Source of the DNA: JBDTSW01 sp963782605
GTDB taxonomy: Bacteria; Actinomycetota; Thermoleophilia; Solirubrobacterales; 70-9
Direction of reading: 5' to 3'
Length of the DNA: 64,000 nt
NCBI GenBank assembly: GCA_963782605.1
Contig: CAWAKK010000004.1
Coordinates: 62,001-126,000, forward strand
The notes under the pieces were generated by a model. That model saw only the letters and a list, made by a program, of their open reading frames with translations. It ran no database searches and had not been told where the DNA came from. The position numbers and the translations under genes were made by a program. Positions 52,546 through 60,600 of this stretch are shown piece after piece. Within the stretch, counting starts at the first letter, position 1. The number at the start of each line of letters is the position of its first letter.

Positions 52546-53295
52546 ATGGAATCAGGCGTGGCCCCGGTGGCGATCCTCTGCGGTGGGCGCGGCACCCGCC
52601 TGCAGGAGCGCACGCGCGCGATCCCCAAGGCGCTGGTTGAGATCGGCGGAAAGCCGATTCTCTGGCACGTGATGCGGATCTATGCGGCTCAAGGGCTACG
52701 GCGGTTCGTCCTTCTGACCGGCTACCTGGGAGAGATGATCGAGCGCTTCGTGGCTGAGGCCGATTGGCCCGAGCGGATCGAGGTGGAGTGCGTAGACACC
52801 GGGCCCGACACGCCAACAGGCGGCCGGGTCGCACTTGCCGCTGATCGGCTGGGCAGCGGCTCCTTCTGCCTGACCTACGCCGACGGCGTGGCCGACGTCG
52901 ATCTCGAAGCGCTCATCGCCTCGCACCGAGCCCGAGGGCGGCTGGCCACGATGACCGTCGTCCGGCCTCGCAGCCCTTGGGGGGTGGCGGTTATCGACGA
53001 GGACGAGCGGGTGCGTGCCTTCGACGAGAAGCCCCGGCTGGAGAGTTGGGTGAACGGCGGCTTTCTCTACCTCGAGCCTGAGTTCCTCGCCTACCTCGAC
53101 GCCGACAGCGTGCTCGAGCGCGAGCCGCTCCGCCGACTCGCAGCCGATGGCGAGCTGCACGCCCACCGGCACACGGGGTTTTGGGACTGCATGGACACCT
53201 ACAAGGACGCGGTGATCCTCAACGATCTCTGGAAGGCGGGGGAGGCCCCCTGGGCGGTTTGGGATCGCGAGCCCGTTGTCAACTCGGGTGGCTGA
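52546..53295 (+). CDS. Sugar-1-phosphate nucleotidyltransferase (glucose-1-phosphate cytidylyltransferase-like)
   Basis: 249 residues: VAILCGGRGTRLQERTRAIP nucleotide loop, LTYADGVADVD metal site, FDEKP, VNGGFLYLEPE and TYKDAVILNDLW near the end, as in RfbF-type cytidylyltransferases that make CDP-glucose. The overlapping downstream gene is a dehydratase-like SDR, which fits a CDP-sugar route. No later sugar-modifying genes adjoin. Confidence 0.85.
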   Translation: MESGVAPVAILCGGRGTRLQERTRAIPKALVEIGGKPILWHVMRIYAAQGLRRFVLLTGYLGEMIERFVAEADWPERIEVECVDTGPDTPTGGRVALAADRLGSGSFCLTYADGVADVDLEALIASHRARGRLATMTVVRPRSPWGVAVIDEDERVRAFDEKPRLESWVNGGFLYLEPEFLAYLDADSVLEREPLRRLAADGELHAHRHTGFWDCMDTYKDAVILNDLWKAGEAPWAVWDREPVVNSGG

Positions 53296-54265
53296 CAGTG
53301 CCCTCGTAACCGGAGCCCGAGGCTTCGTAGGCGCCTGGCTCGCAGCGGGGCTGCTCGAGCGGGGTGTGAGCGTGACGTCACTCGATCGGTCGGGCCCGAA
53401 GCGCCCCCTCTCGACGCTTGAGGTGCTCGGCGTGGCCGCTGACGTCGAGGATGTGAGCGGCGATCTGCGCGACGGCGAGCTCGTGGAGCGCCTGCTGCGC
53501 GAGCGCTCGATCGACACCGTCTTTCACCTCGGCGCCGAGGCGATCGTCGCGGATGTCCAGCAGTCGCCGATCGACGGCTTCGAGACCAACGTGCGCGGAA
53601 CCTGGACCGTGCTCGAAGCGTGCCGCCGCGCGGGCGTTGCGCGCGTCGTCGTCGCCTCATCCGACAAGGCCTACGGACGACACGACCGCCTGCCCTACAG
53701 GGAGGACTTCGCGCTGCAGGCCACAGCCCCGTACGAGGCATCGAAGGCGGCGGCCGACATCATCGCGCGCTCCTATTGGCCCTCCTACGGTTTGCCGGTG
53801 GCGGTGACGCGCTTCGCCAACGTCTTCGGGGGTGGTGATCTCAACTTTTCGCGGCTCATCCCCGAGGCCGTCTGCGCGTCCATCGACGGACGGCCGGCCG
53901 TGCTTCGCTCCGACGGATCGCCGGAGCGCGACTTCCTATACGTGGAGGATGCGGTTCGCGCGTACCTCGCGATCGCCGAGAGCCTGGATCGCGATGACGT
54001 GCGCGGCGAGGCGTTCAACGCCGGGGGTGGCCGGTCCTATCGCGTGGCCGAGGTGCTCGAGACGATCGCCGAGGTCTCCGCCCGCGACGTCACTCCGGGG
54101 ATCCATGGAGCCGGCAACCCCTCCGGTGAGATCGACCGGCAGTGGGTTGATACGACGAAGATCCTCGAGTGCTGCGGCTGGGCCCCACATGTCGGGCTGG
54201 AGGAGGGACTCATGCACACGTTGGGCTGGTACTCGGAGCACCCAGAGGTCCGGCCGCCGGGTTGA
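53276..54265 (+). CDS. NAD-dependent epimerase/dehydratase (CDP-glucose 4,6-dehydratase-like)
   Basis: 329 residues, extended SDR: VTGARGFVGAWLA cofactor loop, VFHLGAEAIV, SSDKAYG, and the catalytic YEASKAAAD (YxxxK). SSDKAYGRHDRLPYRED and FSRLIPEAV fit RfbG-like dehydratases. TTG 53276 overlaps the nucleotidyltransferase end; GTG 53288 is an alternative. Translation is probably coupled. Confidence 0.85.
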   Translation: MSTRVADSALVTGARGFVGAWLAAGLLERGVSVTSLDRSGPKRPLSTLEVLGVAADVEDVSGDLRDGELVERLLRERSIDTVFHLGAEAIVADVQQSPIDGFETNVRGTWTVLEACRRAGVARVVVASSDKAYGRHDRLPYREDFALQATAPYEASKAAADIIARSYWPSYGLPVAVTRFANVFGGGDLNFSRLIPEAVCASIDGRPAVLRSDGSPERDFLYVEDAVRAYLAIAESLDRDDVRGEAFNAGGGRSYRVAEVLETIAEVSARDVTPGIHGAGNPSGEIDRQWVDTTKILECCGWAPHVGLEEGLMHTLGWYSEHPEVRPPG

Positions 54266-54293
54266 CGTGTCCGGGCCTGCGCACCAGCCGCTA

Positions 54294-54367
54294 CGCGCCC
54301 GACAGGATTCGAACCTGTGGCCTCGCGCTCCGGAGGCGCGCGCTCTATCCAGCTGAGCTACGGGCGC
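54294..54367 (-). tRNA. tRNA-Arg (anticodon CCG)
   Basis: Acceptor GCGCCCG/CGGGCGC, D-arm GCTC...GAGC, anticodon stem CGCGC/GCGCG with loop CTCCGGA, T-arm with GTTCGAATC; discriminator G, no encoded CCA. Confidence 0.95.
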
Positions 54368-54426
54368 TCGCACGCCAGTCTAGATACCCCGCACGGGGCC
54401 GACCGCACCGGCCGCGCTGCCGCGGC

Positions 54427-54432
54427 TACGGT
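54427..54432 (+). promoter_or_regulatory. -10-like hexamer, leaderless arrangement (rnz)
   Basis: TACGGT ends 6 bases before ATG 54439. Confidence 0.55.
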
Positions 54433-54438
54433 TGCCAC

Positions 54439-55422
54439 ATGGACCTCGACATCGTCTTCCTCGGCACAGGCGGCTCCGTGCCCACGGCGCGGAGGGCGAC
54501 GGCATGCGCGCTGGCTCGCCTCGGCGGGGATCGAATCCTGTTCGACTGCGGCGAGGGCACGCAGCGCCAGATGCAGCGGTCCACGGGGTTGGTCCAGGCC
54601 GACGAGATCTACCTGACGCACTACCACGCCGACCACTACCTCGGCATCCCGGGTCTGCTCAAGACGTACGACCTCACCGATCGCCAGCGGCCGTTGCGGG
54701 TGATCGGCCCGCCGGGCCTGCATGATCTCTTCACCGCCCTCGCGCGCATCTTCGGGCGCATCGGCTACGAGCTCGACCTGGTGGAGCTGGGGGAGGGGGA
54801 GGCGATCCGCCACGACACCTACGAAGTCCGCCCCTTCGCCGTCGAGCATCGCGTGCGGGCGTACGGCTATGCGATTGTTGAGGACGGCCGCCCGGGACAT
54901 CTCGATCCGGACCGAGCAGCGGTGCTAGGAGTGACCCACGGGCCCGATCTCGGCCGCCTGCAGCGCGGGGAAGAGGTCGAGGGCTCGAAGGGCACGGTAC
55001 GGCCGGCGGACGTGATGGGCGACGCCCGCACCGGCCGCAAGATCGTGATCACCGGCGACACGCGCCCCTGTGAGATGACTTCGGTCGCGGCCCACGAGGC
55101 CCAGCTACTGGTCCACGACGGCTCCTTCGCCGACGACGAGATCGGCCGGGCGGCCGAGACCGGGCACAGCACCGCACGCCAAGCGGCCGAGCTCGCCCGC
55201 GAGGCGGGGGTCGAGATGCTTGCCCTCGTCCACGCATCGACCCGCTATGACGTCCGCGACCTGCTCGCGGAGGCCCGCGAGGTGCTGCCCGAAGCGATCG
55301 CACCCCGCGACTTCGACATCGTCGAGATCCCCTTCCCTGAGCGCGGGGGGCCGAGGCTGATAGAGCACGGAGCGCGCCCGGCGCGAGTCGATCGGCGCGA
55401 TACCCGGCCGCAGGCCGAATAA
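54439..55422 (+). CDS. rnz: Ribonuclease Z
   Basis: tRNA 3'-processing endonuclease of the MBL fold. 327 residues: FLGTGGSVPTARR, THYHADHYLGIPGLL with the metal ligands, ITGDTRPCE with the bridging Asp, and a late His in ALVHASTRY. The flexible-arm region for tRNA is between strands in the middle. All three tRNAs here lack encoded CCA, consistent with a need for this enzyme. ATG 54439 is set by the TACGGT motif; the frame upstream crosses the tRNA. Confidence 0.93.
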   Translation: MDLDIVFLGTGGSVPTARRATACALARLGGDRILFDCGEGTQRQMQRSTGLVQADEIYLTHYHADHYLGIPGLLKTYDLTDRQRPLRVIGPPGLHDLFTALARIFGRIGYELDLVELGEGEAIRHDTYEVRPFAVEHRVRAYGYAIVEDGRPGHLDPDRAAVLGVTHGPDLGRLQRGEEVEGSKGTVRPADVMGDARTGRKIVITGDTRPCEMTSVAAHEAQLLVHDGSFADDEIGRAAETGHSTARQAAELAREAGVEMLALVHASTRYDVRDLLAEAREVLPEAIAPRDFDIVEIPFPERGGPRLIEHGARPARVDRRDTRPQAE

Positions 55423-55443
55423 CTCGCCGATCGCCGAGGCGAG

Positions 55444-56322
55444 CTATCCCAACGGTGCCGCCAGGTCGGCCACGGCATTGGCGATCGCGGGCGCTTGGTC
55501 CTCCTGCAGGAAGTGCTTGGCCGGCAGGAGGATCGGGTCGTCGACACCAAGCACGCTCTCCACCACGTGGAGTCGGTCGAGCCCGAGCGCAGGGTCACGC
55601 TCGCCCCAGATGATGCGGGCCGGCCAGGGCCGGTCCGCGAGACCCTGCCAAAGGTAGCGCTGCTTTTCTTCGGTGAGCTCGAAGCCGCGCATGATCCGCA
55701 GGAAGGCGCGGCCGCGGTCGTTGTGCTTCAGCAGGTGGATGTGGGCCAAGACCTCGGCTCGAGGCACGGCTGCCTTGTTCTGGATCCCCTGGAGGTAGAA
55801 GAGCTGAGCTCCCACCGAGGGCTGAAGCATGGCGAGCCACGCCTCGCCCACCACGCGGGTGGCGAACGGGCGCATCGTCCACGGCCGCTTGAAGGTCGCG
55901 ACGTCGAGGAAGGTATTGAGCACCGTCACGGAGAGGACCCGATCCGGATTGCGGATCGCCCACTCGAATCCGATCGGCCCGCCGATGTCGTGAACGACCA
56001 AGTGACAGCGGTCGATCCCGAGGGCGTCGATGGCCTCACCGGTCCATCGCGAGAGGCCGGACCAGGAGTAGTCGAACTCCTCCGGCCGCTCGGCCAGGCC
56101 GAGTCCCGGGAGGTCGAAGGCGTATGCCTGCAGTCCCTGCCCGGCCAGGGCCGGCACCAGCTTGCGATAAAGAAACGAGCTCGTGGGCACACCGTGGAGT
56201 AGGACGACGTCGCCCCCACCGCCCTCGTCCCGGACGAAGGATCGAACCCCGCCGGCCTCGAATCGGCGCCCAGCCGCCTGGTGGATCGCGATGGCCTCGC
56301 GTGTCGCCTCGTTCATCTTCAC
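55444..56322 (-). CDS. Alpha/beta hydrolase, haloalkane-dehalogenase-like
   Basis: 292 residues. Oxyanion HG in LLHGVPTSSF, nucleophile position Asp in VVHDIGGPIGFEW, acid in WGERDPALG and His in PAKHFLQEDQAP. An Asp nucleophile is the mark of haloalkane dehalogenases and epoxide hydrolases rather than esterases. A TAGTTT hexamer seven bases upstream supports GTG 56322. Confidence 0.86.
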   Translation of the reverse strand: MKMNEATREAIAIHQAAGRRFEAGGVRSFVRDEGGGGDVVLLHGVPTSSFLYRKLVPALAGQGLQAYAFDLPGLGLAERPEEFDYSWSGLSRWTGEAIDALGIDRCHLVVHDIGGPIGFEWAIRNPDRVLSVTVLNTFLDVATFKRPWTMRPFATRVVGEAWLAMLQPSVGAQLFYLQGIQNKAAVPRAEVLAHIHLLKHNDRGRAFLRIMRGFELTEEKQRYLWQGLADRPWPARIIWGERDPALGLDRLHVVESVLGVDDPILLPAKHFLQEDQAPAIANAVADLAAPLG

Positions 56323-56329
56323 GGCCCAG

Positions 56330-56335
56330 AAACTA
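56330..56335 (-). promoter_or_regulatory. -10-like hexamer, leaderless arrangement (hydrolase at 55444)
   Basis: TAGTTT on the minus strand ends 7 bases before GTG 56322. Confidence 0.5.
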
Positions 56336-56437
56336 TCCCCCTCGCCCGCCGGTTTTGCATGGGAAGAGCAGCGATCGTGCCCTTGACCGTTGCAGCACTA
56401 CGCGGTTAAGGTCGAGGTCCCCCCGAAAGGCGACTCG

Positions 56438-57082
56438 ATGGATCTGCCTCATTTCAGCCGCAGGGAAGCGGTGTTCGTCATCGGCGTGCCGATCGCGTGG
56501 GCGATCCTCCTCCTATTCCACCCGGCGGTAGGGGATCCGGTGTATGAGTCCCTCGCGGACGACGCCAGCGCGTTCTTCGTCGTTCACGTCGGCATGCTGC
56601 TGTTCATCGGTCTCATCGGTGCTGCCCTCTACATCCTGGTCCGCGATCTACCGGGAACCGCGGCTCGCGTGAGCCGTGTCGCAATCGGGCCGTTCATCCT
56701 CTTCTACGCTGCCGGCGAGACGGTCCTGGGGATCGCAACCGGGGTCGTCGTCGACTACGGCACCGATGCCCCCGCCGAGGAGCTGGAGGGCGTGGCAGCC
56801 GCGGCCCAGGCCCTCTGGGATGACTTCATCGCCGCCGATCTGCTGATTGGCCTCGGCGCGGTGGCCTGGTGGGTTGCGATCGTTGCGGCCGTGGTCGCGT
56901 ATCGCCGTGTTGGGGCGACGACTCCCGCGCTGGTGTTGCTCGCACTGTCGGTGTTCGTCGCCTTCCACGACCCGCCGATCGGGCCAATCGCCCTCCTGTG
57001 CTTTGCTGGAGCCGCAGCGCTGCTGGTCCGCAGGCAGGACGTGTCGAGCGAATCGCAGACAACGCTTGTGAGCGAGGCCTGA
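56438..57082 (+). CDS. Polytopic membrane protein, unknown function
   Basis: 214 residues with about six hydrophobic helices (VFVIGVPIAWAILLLFHP, VVHVGMLLFIGLIGAALYIL, IGPFILFYAAGETVLGIA, ALVLLALSVFVAFHDPPIG). No family is evident. ATG 56438 follows GAAAGG; a TTG at 56390 would add a hydrophilic N-terminus. The end lies nine bases before a copy of the pyr-leader repeat. Confidence 0.7.
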   Translation: MDLPHFSRREAVFVIGVPIAWAILLLFHPAVGDPVYESLADDASAFFVVHVGMLLFIGLIGAALYILVRDLPGTAARVSRVAIGPFILFYAAGETVLGIATGVVVDYGTDAPAEELEGVAAAAQALWDDFIAADLLIGLGAVAWWVAIVAAVVAYRRVGATTPALVLLALSVFVAFHDPPIGPIALLCFAGAAALLVRRQDVSSESQTTLVSEA

Positions 57083-57090
57083 CGCCGAGC

Positions 57091-57144
57091 TTCCGGGAGG
57101 GCGGCTGGTGGGCTCGCCGCATCGGTTCCTTTAACCCGGTCCGA
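57091..57144 (+). repeat. Duplicate of the pyrR upstream leader (truncated copy)
   Basis: 54 bases match 59931-59984 at 48 positions, including the shared GGTTCCTTTAACCCGGTCCGA end. This copy stops before the PyrR-binding loop and has no coding gene directly downstream. Confidence 0.85.
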
Positions 57145-57151
57145 TACCACC

Positions 57152-57177
57152 GAATCCCGCAGCCTGATGCGGGATTC
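57152..57177 (+). terminator. Hairpin after the truncated pyr-leader copy
   Basis: GAATCCCGC pairs with GCGGGATTC around an eight-base loop. There is no T-tract, so it may be a weak terminator or a relic. Confidence 0.45.
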
Positions 57178-57302
57178 TCCGCATTGAGACCCTCGCTGCC
57201 ACGCGTGCTGCCACATGAGGGCCGACGCCGGCGCGATTTGGTCGCTTTGCATGGAAAGCGGTAGGAATCGTCGAGTGCTCCCCCTTCTCGCGCATTGCGA
57301 CA

Positions 57303-57397
57303 GTCCGGCGAGGGGCTCCCACCCTCTGATCTAATCGCCGGACCACAGACCAGCGACCGAGGGAGAAGGCCGATCCCGCGAAACGCGGCGTCGGCCT
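57303..57397 (+). other. Structured untranslated region ahead of the MMPL gene
   Basis: Within the 460-base gap 57083-57542 two stable stems occur: GTCCGGCGA/TCGCCGGAC (57303-57343) and AGGCCGA...CCGCG-AAA-CGCGG...TCGGCCT (57367-57397). They match no riboswitch I recognise. The rest of the gap shows no convincing gene. Confidence 0.45.
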
Positions 57398-57542
57398 GAT
57401 GGCCCGCTCGCGCAAACGGCGCTCAGCAGCTTCCAACGCGTCAAGCCCGATAGGAGCCTAGGAACGCCTTCCGGCCCCGGAGTGCTGCATCATGCGAGGC
57501 TGTCGAACCGCTCGAGTCTCGCAAGCTAGATAAGGAGCCACC

Positions 57543-59691
57543 ATGACGACGTTGACGAGTTGGGTTCTCAACCACAAGCGACTGGTGGTTGGAGTCTGGG
57601 TTGCCGTCACGATCGGTGCCTTCGCCGCGATCGGGCCGGCGGGCGACTCCTTGTCGCAGCAGTTCAACATTCCCGGACGGGAGGGCTTCGAGACGAACAA
57701 GGAGCTCAGCGAGATCTACGGCGCCGGCGGCGACGTCGCGCCGATCGTGCCCGTGGTCACACTCCCACAAGGGAGGACGGTTGACACGCCCGGCGTTCGC
57801 GAGGAGCTTGACGCGGCGCTGGCGAAGGTGGAGGCGGCGTTGCCGGAGTCGATGAGCGCCTCCTTTGCCTCGACCGGCGACCGGGCCTTCGTTTCCGACG
57901 ATGGACGGACCACCTTTGCGCTGGTCTACATCCCGGCCGAGGGTGGAGTCGACCCAGGGTACGTGGAGGCCCGCGCCGCGCAAGCCGCGCTGGCGGGCGT
58001 CACCGTCGGCGGATCCGTGGTCGAGGTGACGGGGCTCGACGCACTCCGCGCCTCCGCCGGAGACAACGAGGGCGACGGCGCCGGCGTCGTGCTGGGAACG
58101 CTCGTGGCCGCGCTGGGCGCACTGCTCGTCCTCGCCTTCGTCTTCCGTTCGCTCCTGGCCTTTGTGCCGTTGCTGATGGCACTCGTCGCGATCCCGACGA
58201 CCTTCCTTCTGGTCTGGCCGCTGGCGAGCATTACCGACGTCTCGGTGATCGTCCAGTTCCTCGTCGCCTTGATCGGGCTCGGCATCGCGATCGATTACGC
58301 ACTGCTCGTTGTGGCGCGGTGGCGAGAAGAGAGGCAGCGACCGGACGTCACGAACGAGATGGCTGTCCGGAACGCGATGCGCCACGCCGGTACCGCCGTC
58401 GTCTTCAGCGGCACCACCGTGGCGATCTCGCTGCTCGCTCTGCTCGCTTTGCCGGTGCCGTTCATGCGCAGCATCGGCATCGCCGGGCTGTTGATCGCGC
58501 TGGTCAGCGTCGCGGTGGCCGTGACGCTGCTGCCGGTCGTGTTGGCGACGATCGGGCCGAAGTTCGACTGGCCTCGGAACCGACGCGACGCGCAGGCCAA
58601 GTCGTGGCTGGTCGGCTTGGGCGCGTCTGATCGTGCGCCACCGCTGGCCCGCAGCCGTGGCCTCGACCGCCGTGCTGGTGGCCCTGGTGGTCGCGGCCAC
58701 GAACATCCAGCTCGGAAACCCGCTCGCCGCCTCGCTCGCAAAGGAAGGGCCCGCGCGGGCCGGCCTCGAGAATCTGGAGGACTCCGGCATCGGCACCGGG
58801 CCGCTCTCGCCCTTCGATGCACTCGTCCGCTCAGATGATCCCGGCAACGTGGCGCGGGCGTTCGCGCAGGTCGATGGTGTCCGCAACGCAGCAGCACCTG
58901 CTGACTGGCGCCGCGAAGGCACTGCGATCGTCGTCGCGATCCCAACTGCTGATGGAAACTCGCCGGCGGGCCGAGACACGCTTGACCGCCTGCGCGACGA
59001 TGCCGAGGCGCTGCCGACCGAGGTGACGATCGGTGGCGAAGCGGCGCAGGGCGCCGACTTCCTCGACGCCGTCTACGGCAACTTCCCGCTGATGGTCGCG
59101 CTGATCTCGATCCTCACCTTCATCCTGCTCGCGCGCGCCTTCCGCTCGCTGATCCTGCCGCTGAAAGCCGTCCTCCTGAACCTGCTCTCCGTCGCGGCCG
59201 CCTGGGGACTGATCGTGCTCGTCTACCAGGAGGGCTTCGGCTCCGAGGCGATCTGGGGCATCGAGGCGACGCAGGCGATCAACGTCGAGTTGCCGGTCGT
59301 CATCTTCGCGTTCCTCTTCGGCATCTCGATGGATTACCAGGTCTTCATCATCAGCAGGATGCGGGAGGCGTACGACCGCACCGGCTCGACCGAAGAAGCC
59401 GTGGTCGAGGGCATCGGCCGCACAGGTCGACTCGTCACCAGCGCGGCGCTGATCCTCTTCCTCGCGTTCGTCGCCTTCGCACTCCAGCCGAGCACCGAGG
59501 CCAAGGTCTTCTCCACCGCGCTCGGCGGCGGCATCCTGATCGACGCCACCATCATCCGAGGCGTCCTCGCTCCGGCCGCCGTCGCCCTCTTCGGGCGCTG
59601 GAACTGGTGGCTCCCCGACTGGGCCGCTCGAATCCTCCGCGTCCAACCATCACCTCTCGAGCCTGAGGCACCCACCCAACGGCAGTCGTGA
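57543..59691 (+). CDS. MMPL/RND-type transporter, interrupted by a frameshift
   Basis: A proton-driven lipid or drug exporter. From ATG 57543 (GGAG upstream): first helix, an extracytoplasmic domain, then five to six helices (LGTLVAALGALLVLAFVF, IQF...GLGIAIDYALLVVARW, AGLLIALVSVAVAVTLLP). Near 58580-58595 the frame changes: the continuation one base on reads GWSAWARLIVRHRWPAAVAS and runs to 59691 with the second helix block (FLFGISMDYQVFIISRMREA). The joined product of about 715 residues is normal for the family, so the shift is probably an assembly error. Function-critical Asp-Tyr pairs in both GISMDYQ and AIDYALL are intact. Confidence 0.88.
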
Positions 59692-59768
59692 GGACAAATC
59701 TCGCGCGCGGAGCAGACCACCCGGACTCCTCCTCGTCGCGCAAAGCGGCACCCAGCGCCGAACCCGGA

Positions 59769-59930
59769 CTAGGACACGTAGGCCTTGCGCACCATGGCGG
59801 CCGTCCATCGGTTCGTGCCGGGGGCCGGGGGACATCCTTGCGGTTCAGGGTTTCGGCGATCTCGGCGAGGGACTTGCCTTTCGCGAGCAGCGTCCGGATC
59901 TGCGTCCGCCATCCGTAGTCCCGGTTGGGA
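59769..59930 (-). pseudogene. C-terminal remnant of a serine-recombinase/resolvase gene
   Basis: On the minus strand one frame reads WRTQIRTLLAKGKSLAEIAE then TLNRKDVPRP, and the next frame continues GTNRWTAAMVRKAYVS to a stop at 59769. Together they match the end of the Recombinase domain of large serine recombinases (SLxAIAxxLNxxGVPTP..RWTxxxVRxxL). The rest of the gene is missing and the frames are shifted, so it is a relic of a mobile element lying against the pyr-leader repeat. Confidence 0.6.
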
Positions 59931-59984
59931 TTCCGAGAGGGCGGCTGATAGGCTCGCCCGGTCGGTTCCTTTAACCCGGTCCGA
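59931..59984 (+). repeat. pyrR upstream leader (intact copy of the duplicated element)
   Basis: The partner of 57091-57144; here it runs directly into the PyrR-binding loop and the pyrR ribosome binding site. Confidence 0.85.
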
Positions 59985-59999
59985 GAGACCAGGAAGGGG
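59978..59999 (+). promoter_or_regulatory. PyrR-binding-type hairpin overlapping the pyrR ribosome binding site
   Basis: GGTC-CGAGA-GACC forms a short hairpin whose loop resembles the conserved PyrR binding loop (UCCnGnGAG type), followed at once by the Shine-Dalgarno AGGAAGGGG and GTG 60007. In mycobacteria PyrR represses by blocking translation at such a site; the same is inferred here. Confidence 0.7.
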
Positions 60000-60006
60000 C
60001 ACGCAA

Positions 60007-60600
60007 GTGGAAGACCAGCAGAAGGTCGTCCTCGACCGAGACGACCTGCGGCGAACGCTCGTGCGAATCGCGCACGAGATCATTGAAAAGAATCCTGGCG
60101 GCAACGGGCTCGCCATCGTCGGCATTCACACGCGTGGTGCCCTTCTCGCCAACCGCCTGCATGCCCTCGTTGGCGAGCTCAGCGGGTCCGAGGTCCCGCT
60201 CGGCGACATCGACATCTCCTTCTACCGTGACGACATGGACGGCCGCGAGCCCGCCTCCGCCCCGGTAGTACACGCCTCCCACCTCGACTTCGATCTCGAG
60301 GGCCGCACCGTCGTGCTCGTCGACGACGTCCTCTTCACCGGCCGGACGGCACGCGCGGCGATCGAGGCGCTGTTCGACTACGGCCGGCCGGGACGCGTGC
60401 AGCTCGCGGTCCTGGTCGATCGCGGCCATCGTGAGCTTCCCATCCGTCCCGACTATGTGGGCAAGAACCTGCCGACGTCGCGGGACGAGCGGGTCTTCGT
60501 GCGGATGGAGGAGTCCGACGGCTACGACGAGGTTGCGATCGAGCGCGCGCTGGAGGTCCTGAGCGCGAGCCACGAGGATCAGGAGGAGGACGAGGCATGA
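60007..60600 (+). CDS. pyrR: Bifunctional pyr operon regulator / uracil phosphoribosyltransferase PyrR
   Basis: 197 residues. GLAIVGIHTRGALLANRLH, DISFYRDDMDG and the PRPP loop VVLVDDVLFTGRTARAAIEA are diagnostic. With UMP bound it binds the leader hairpin and represses the operon; it also has a minor UPRTase activity. GTG 60007 is chosen because the Shine-Dalgarno AGGAAGGGG is seven bases upstream; the frame to 59785 runs through the leader. Its stop overlaps pyrB (ATGA). Confidence 0.95.
   Translation: MEDQQKVVLDRDDLRRTLVRIAHEIIEKNPGGNGLAIVGIHTRGALLANRLHALVGELSGSEVPLGDIDISFYRDDMDGREPASAPVVHASHLDFDLEGRTVVLVDDVLFTGRTARAAIEALFDYGRPGRVQLAVLVDRGHRELPIRPDYVGKNLPTSRDERVFVRMEESDGYDEVAIERALEVLSASHEDQEEDEA

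Noticed and set aside
57091..57177. A second PyrR-regulated promoter controlling the MMPL gene
   Set aside because: The copy ends before the binding loop and is followed by a hairpin, with no gene for about 370 bases; kept only as a duplicated relic.
57303..57397. T-box or cobalamin riboswitch before the MMPL gene
   Set aside because: The T-box and B12-box sequences are absent; only generic stems are visible.
57441..58979. A 512-codon minus-strand frame over the MMPL gene
   Set aside because: Low-complexity charged composition and antisense to clear transporter helices.
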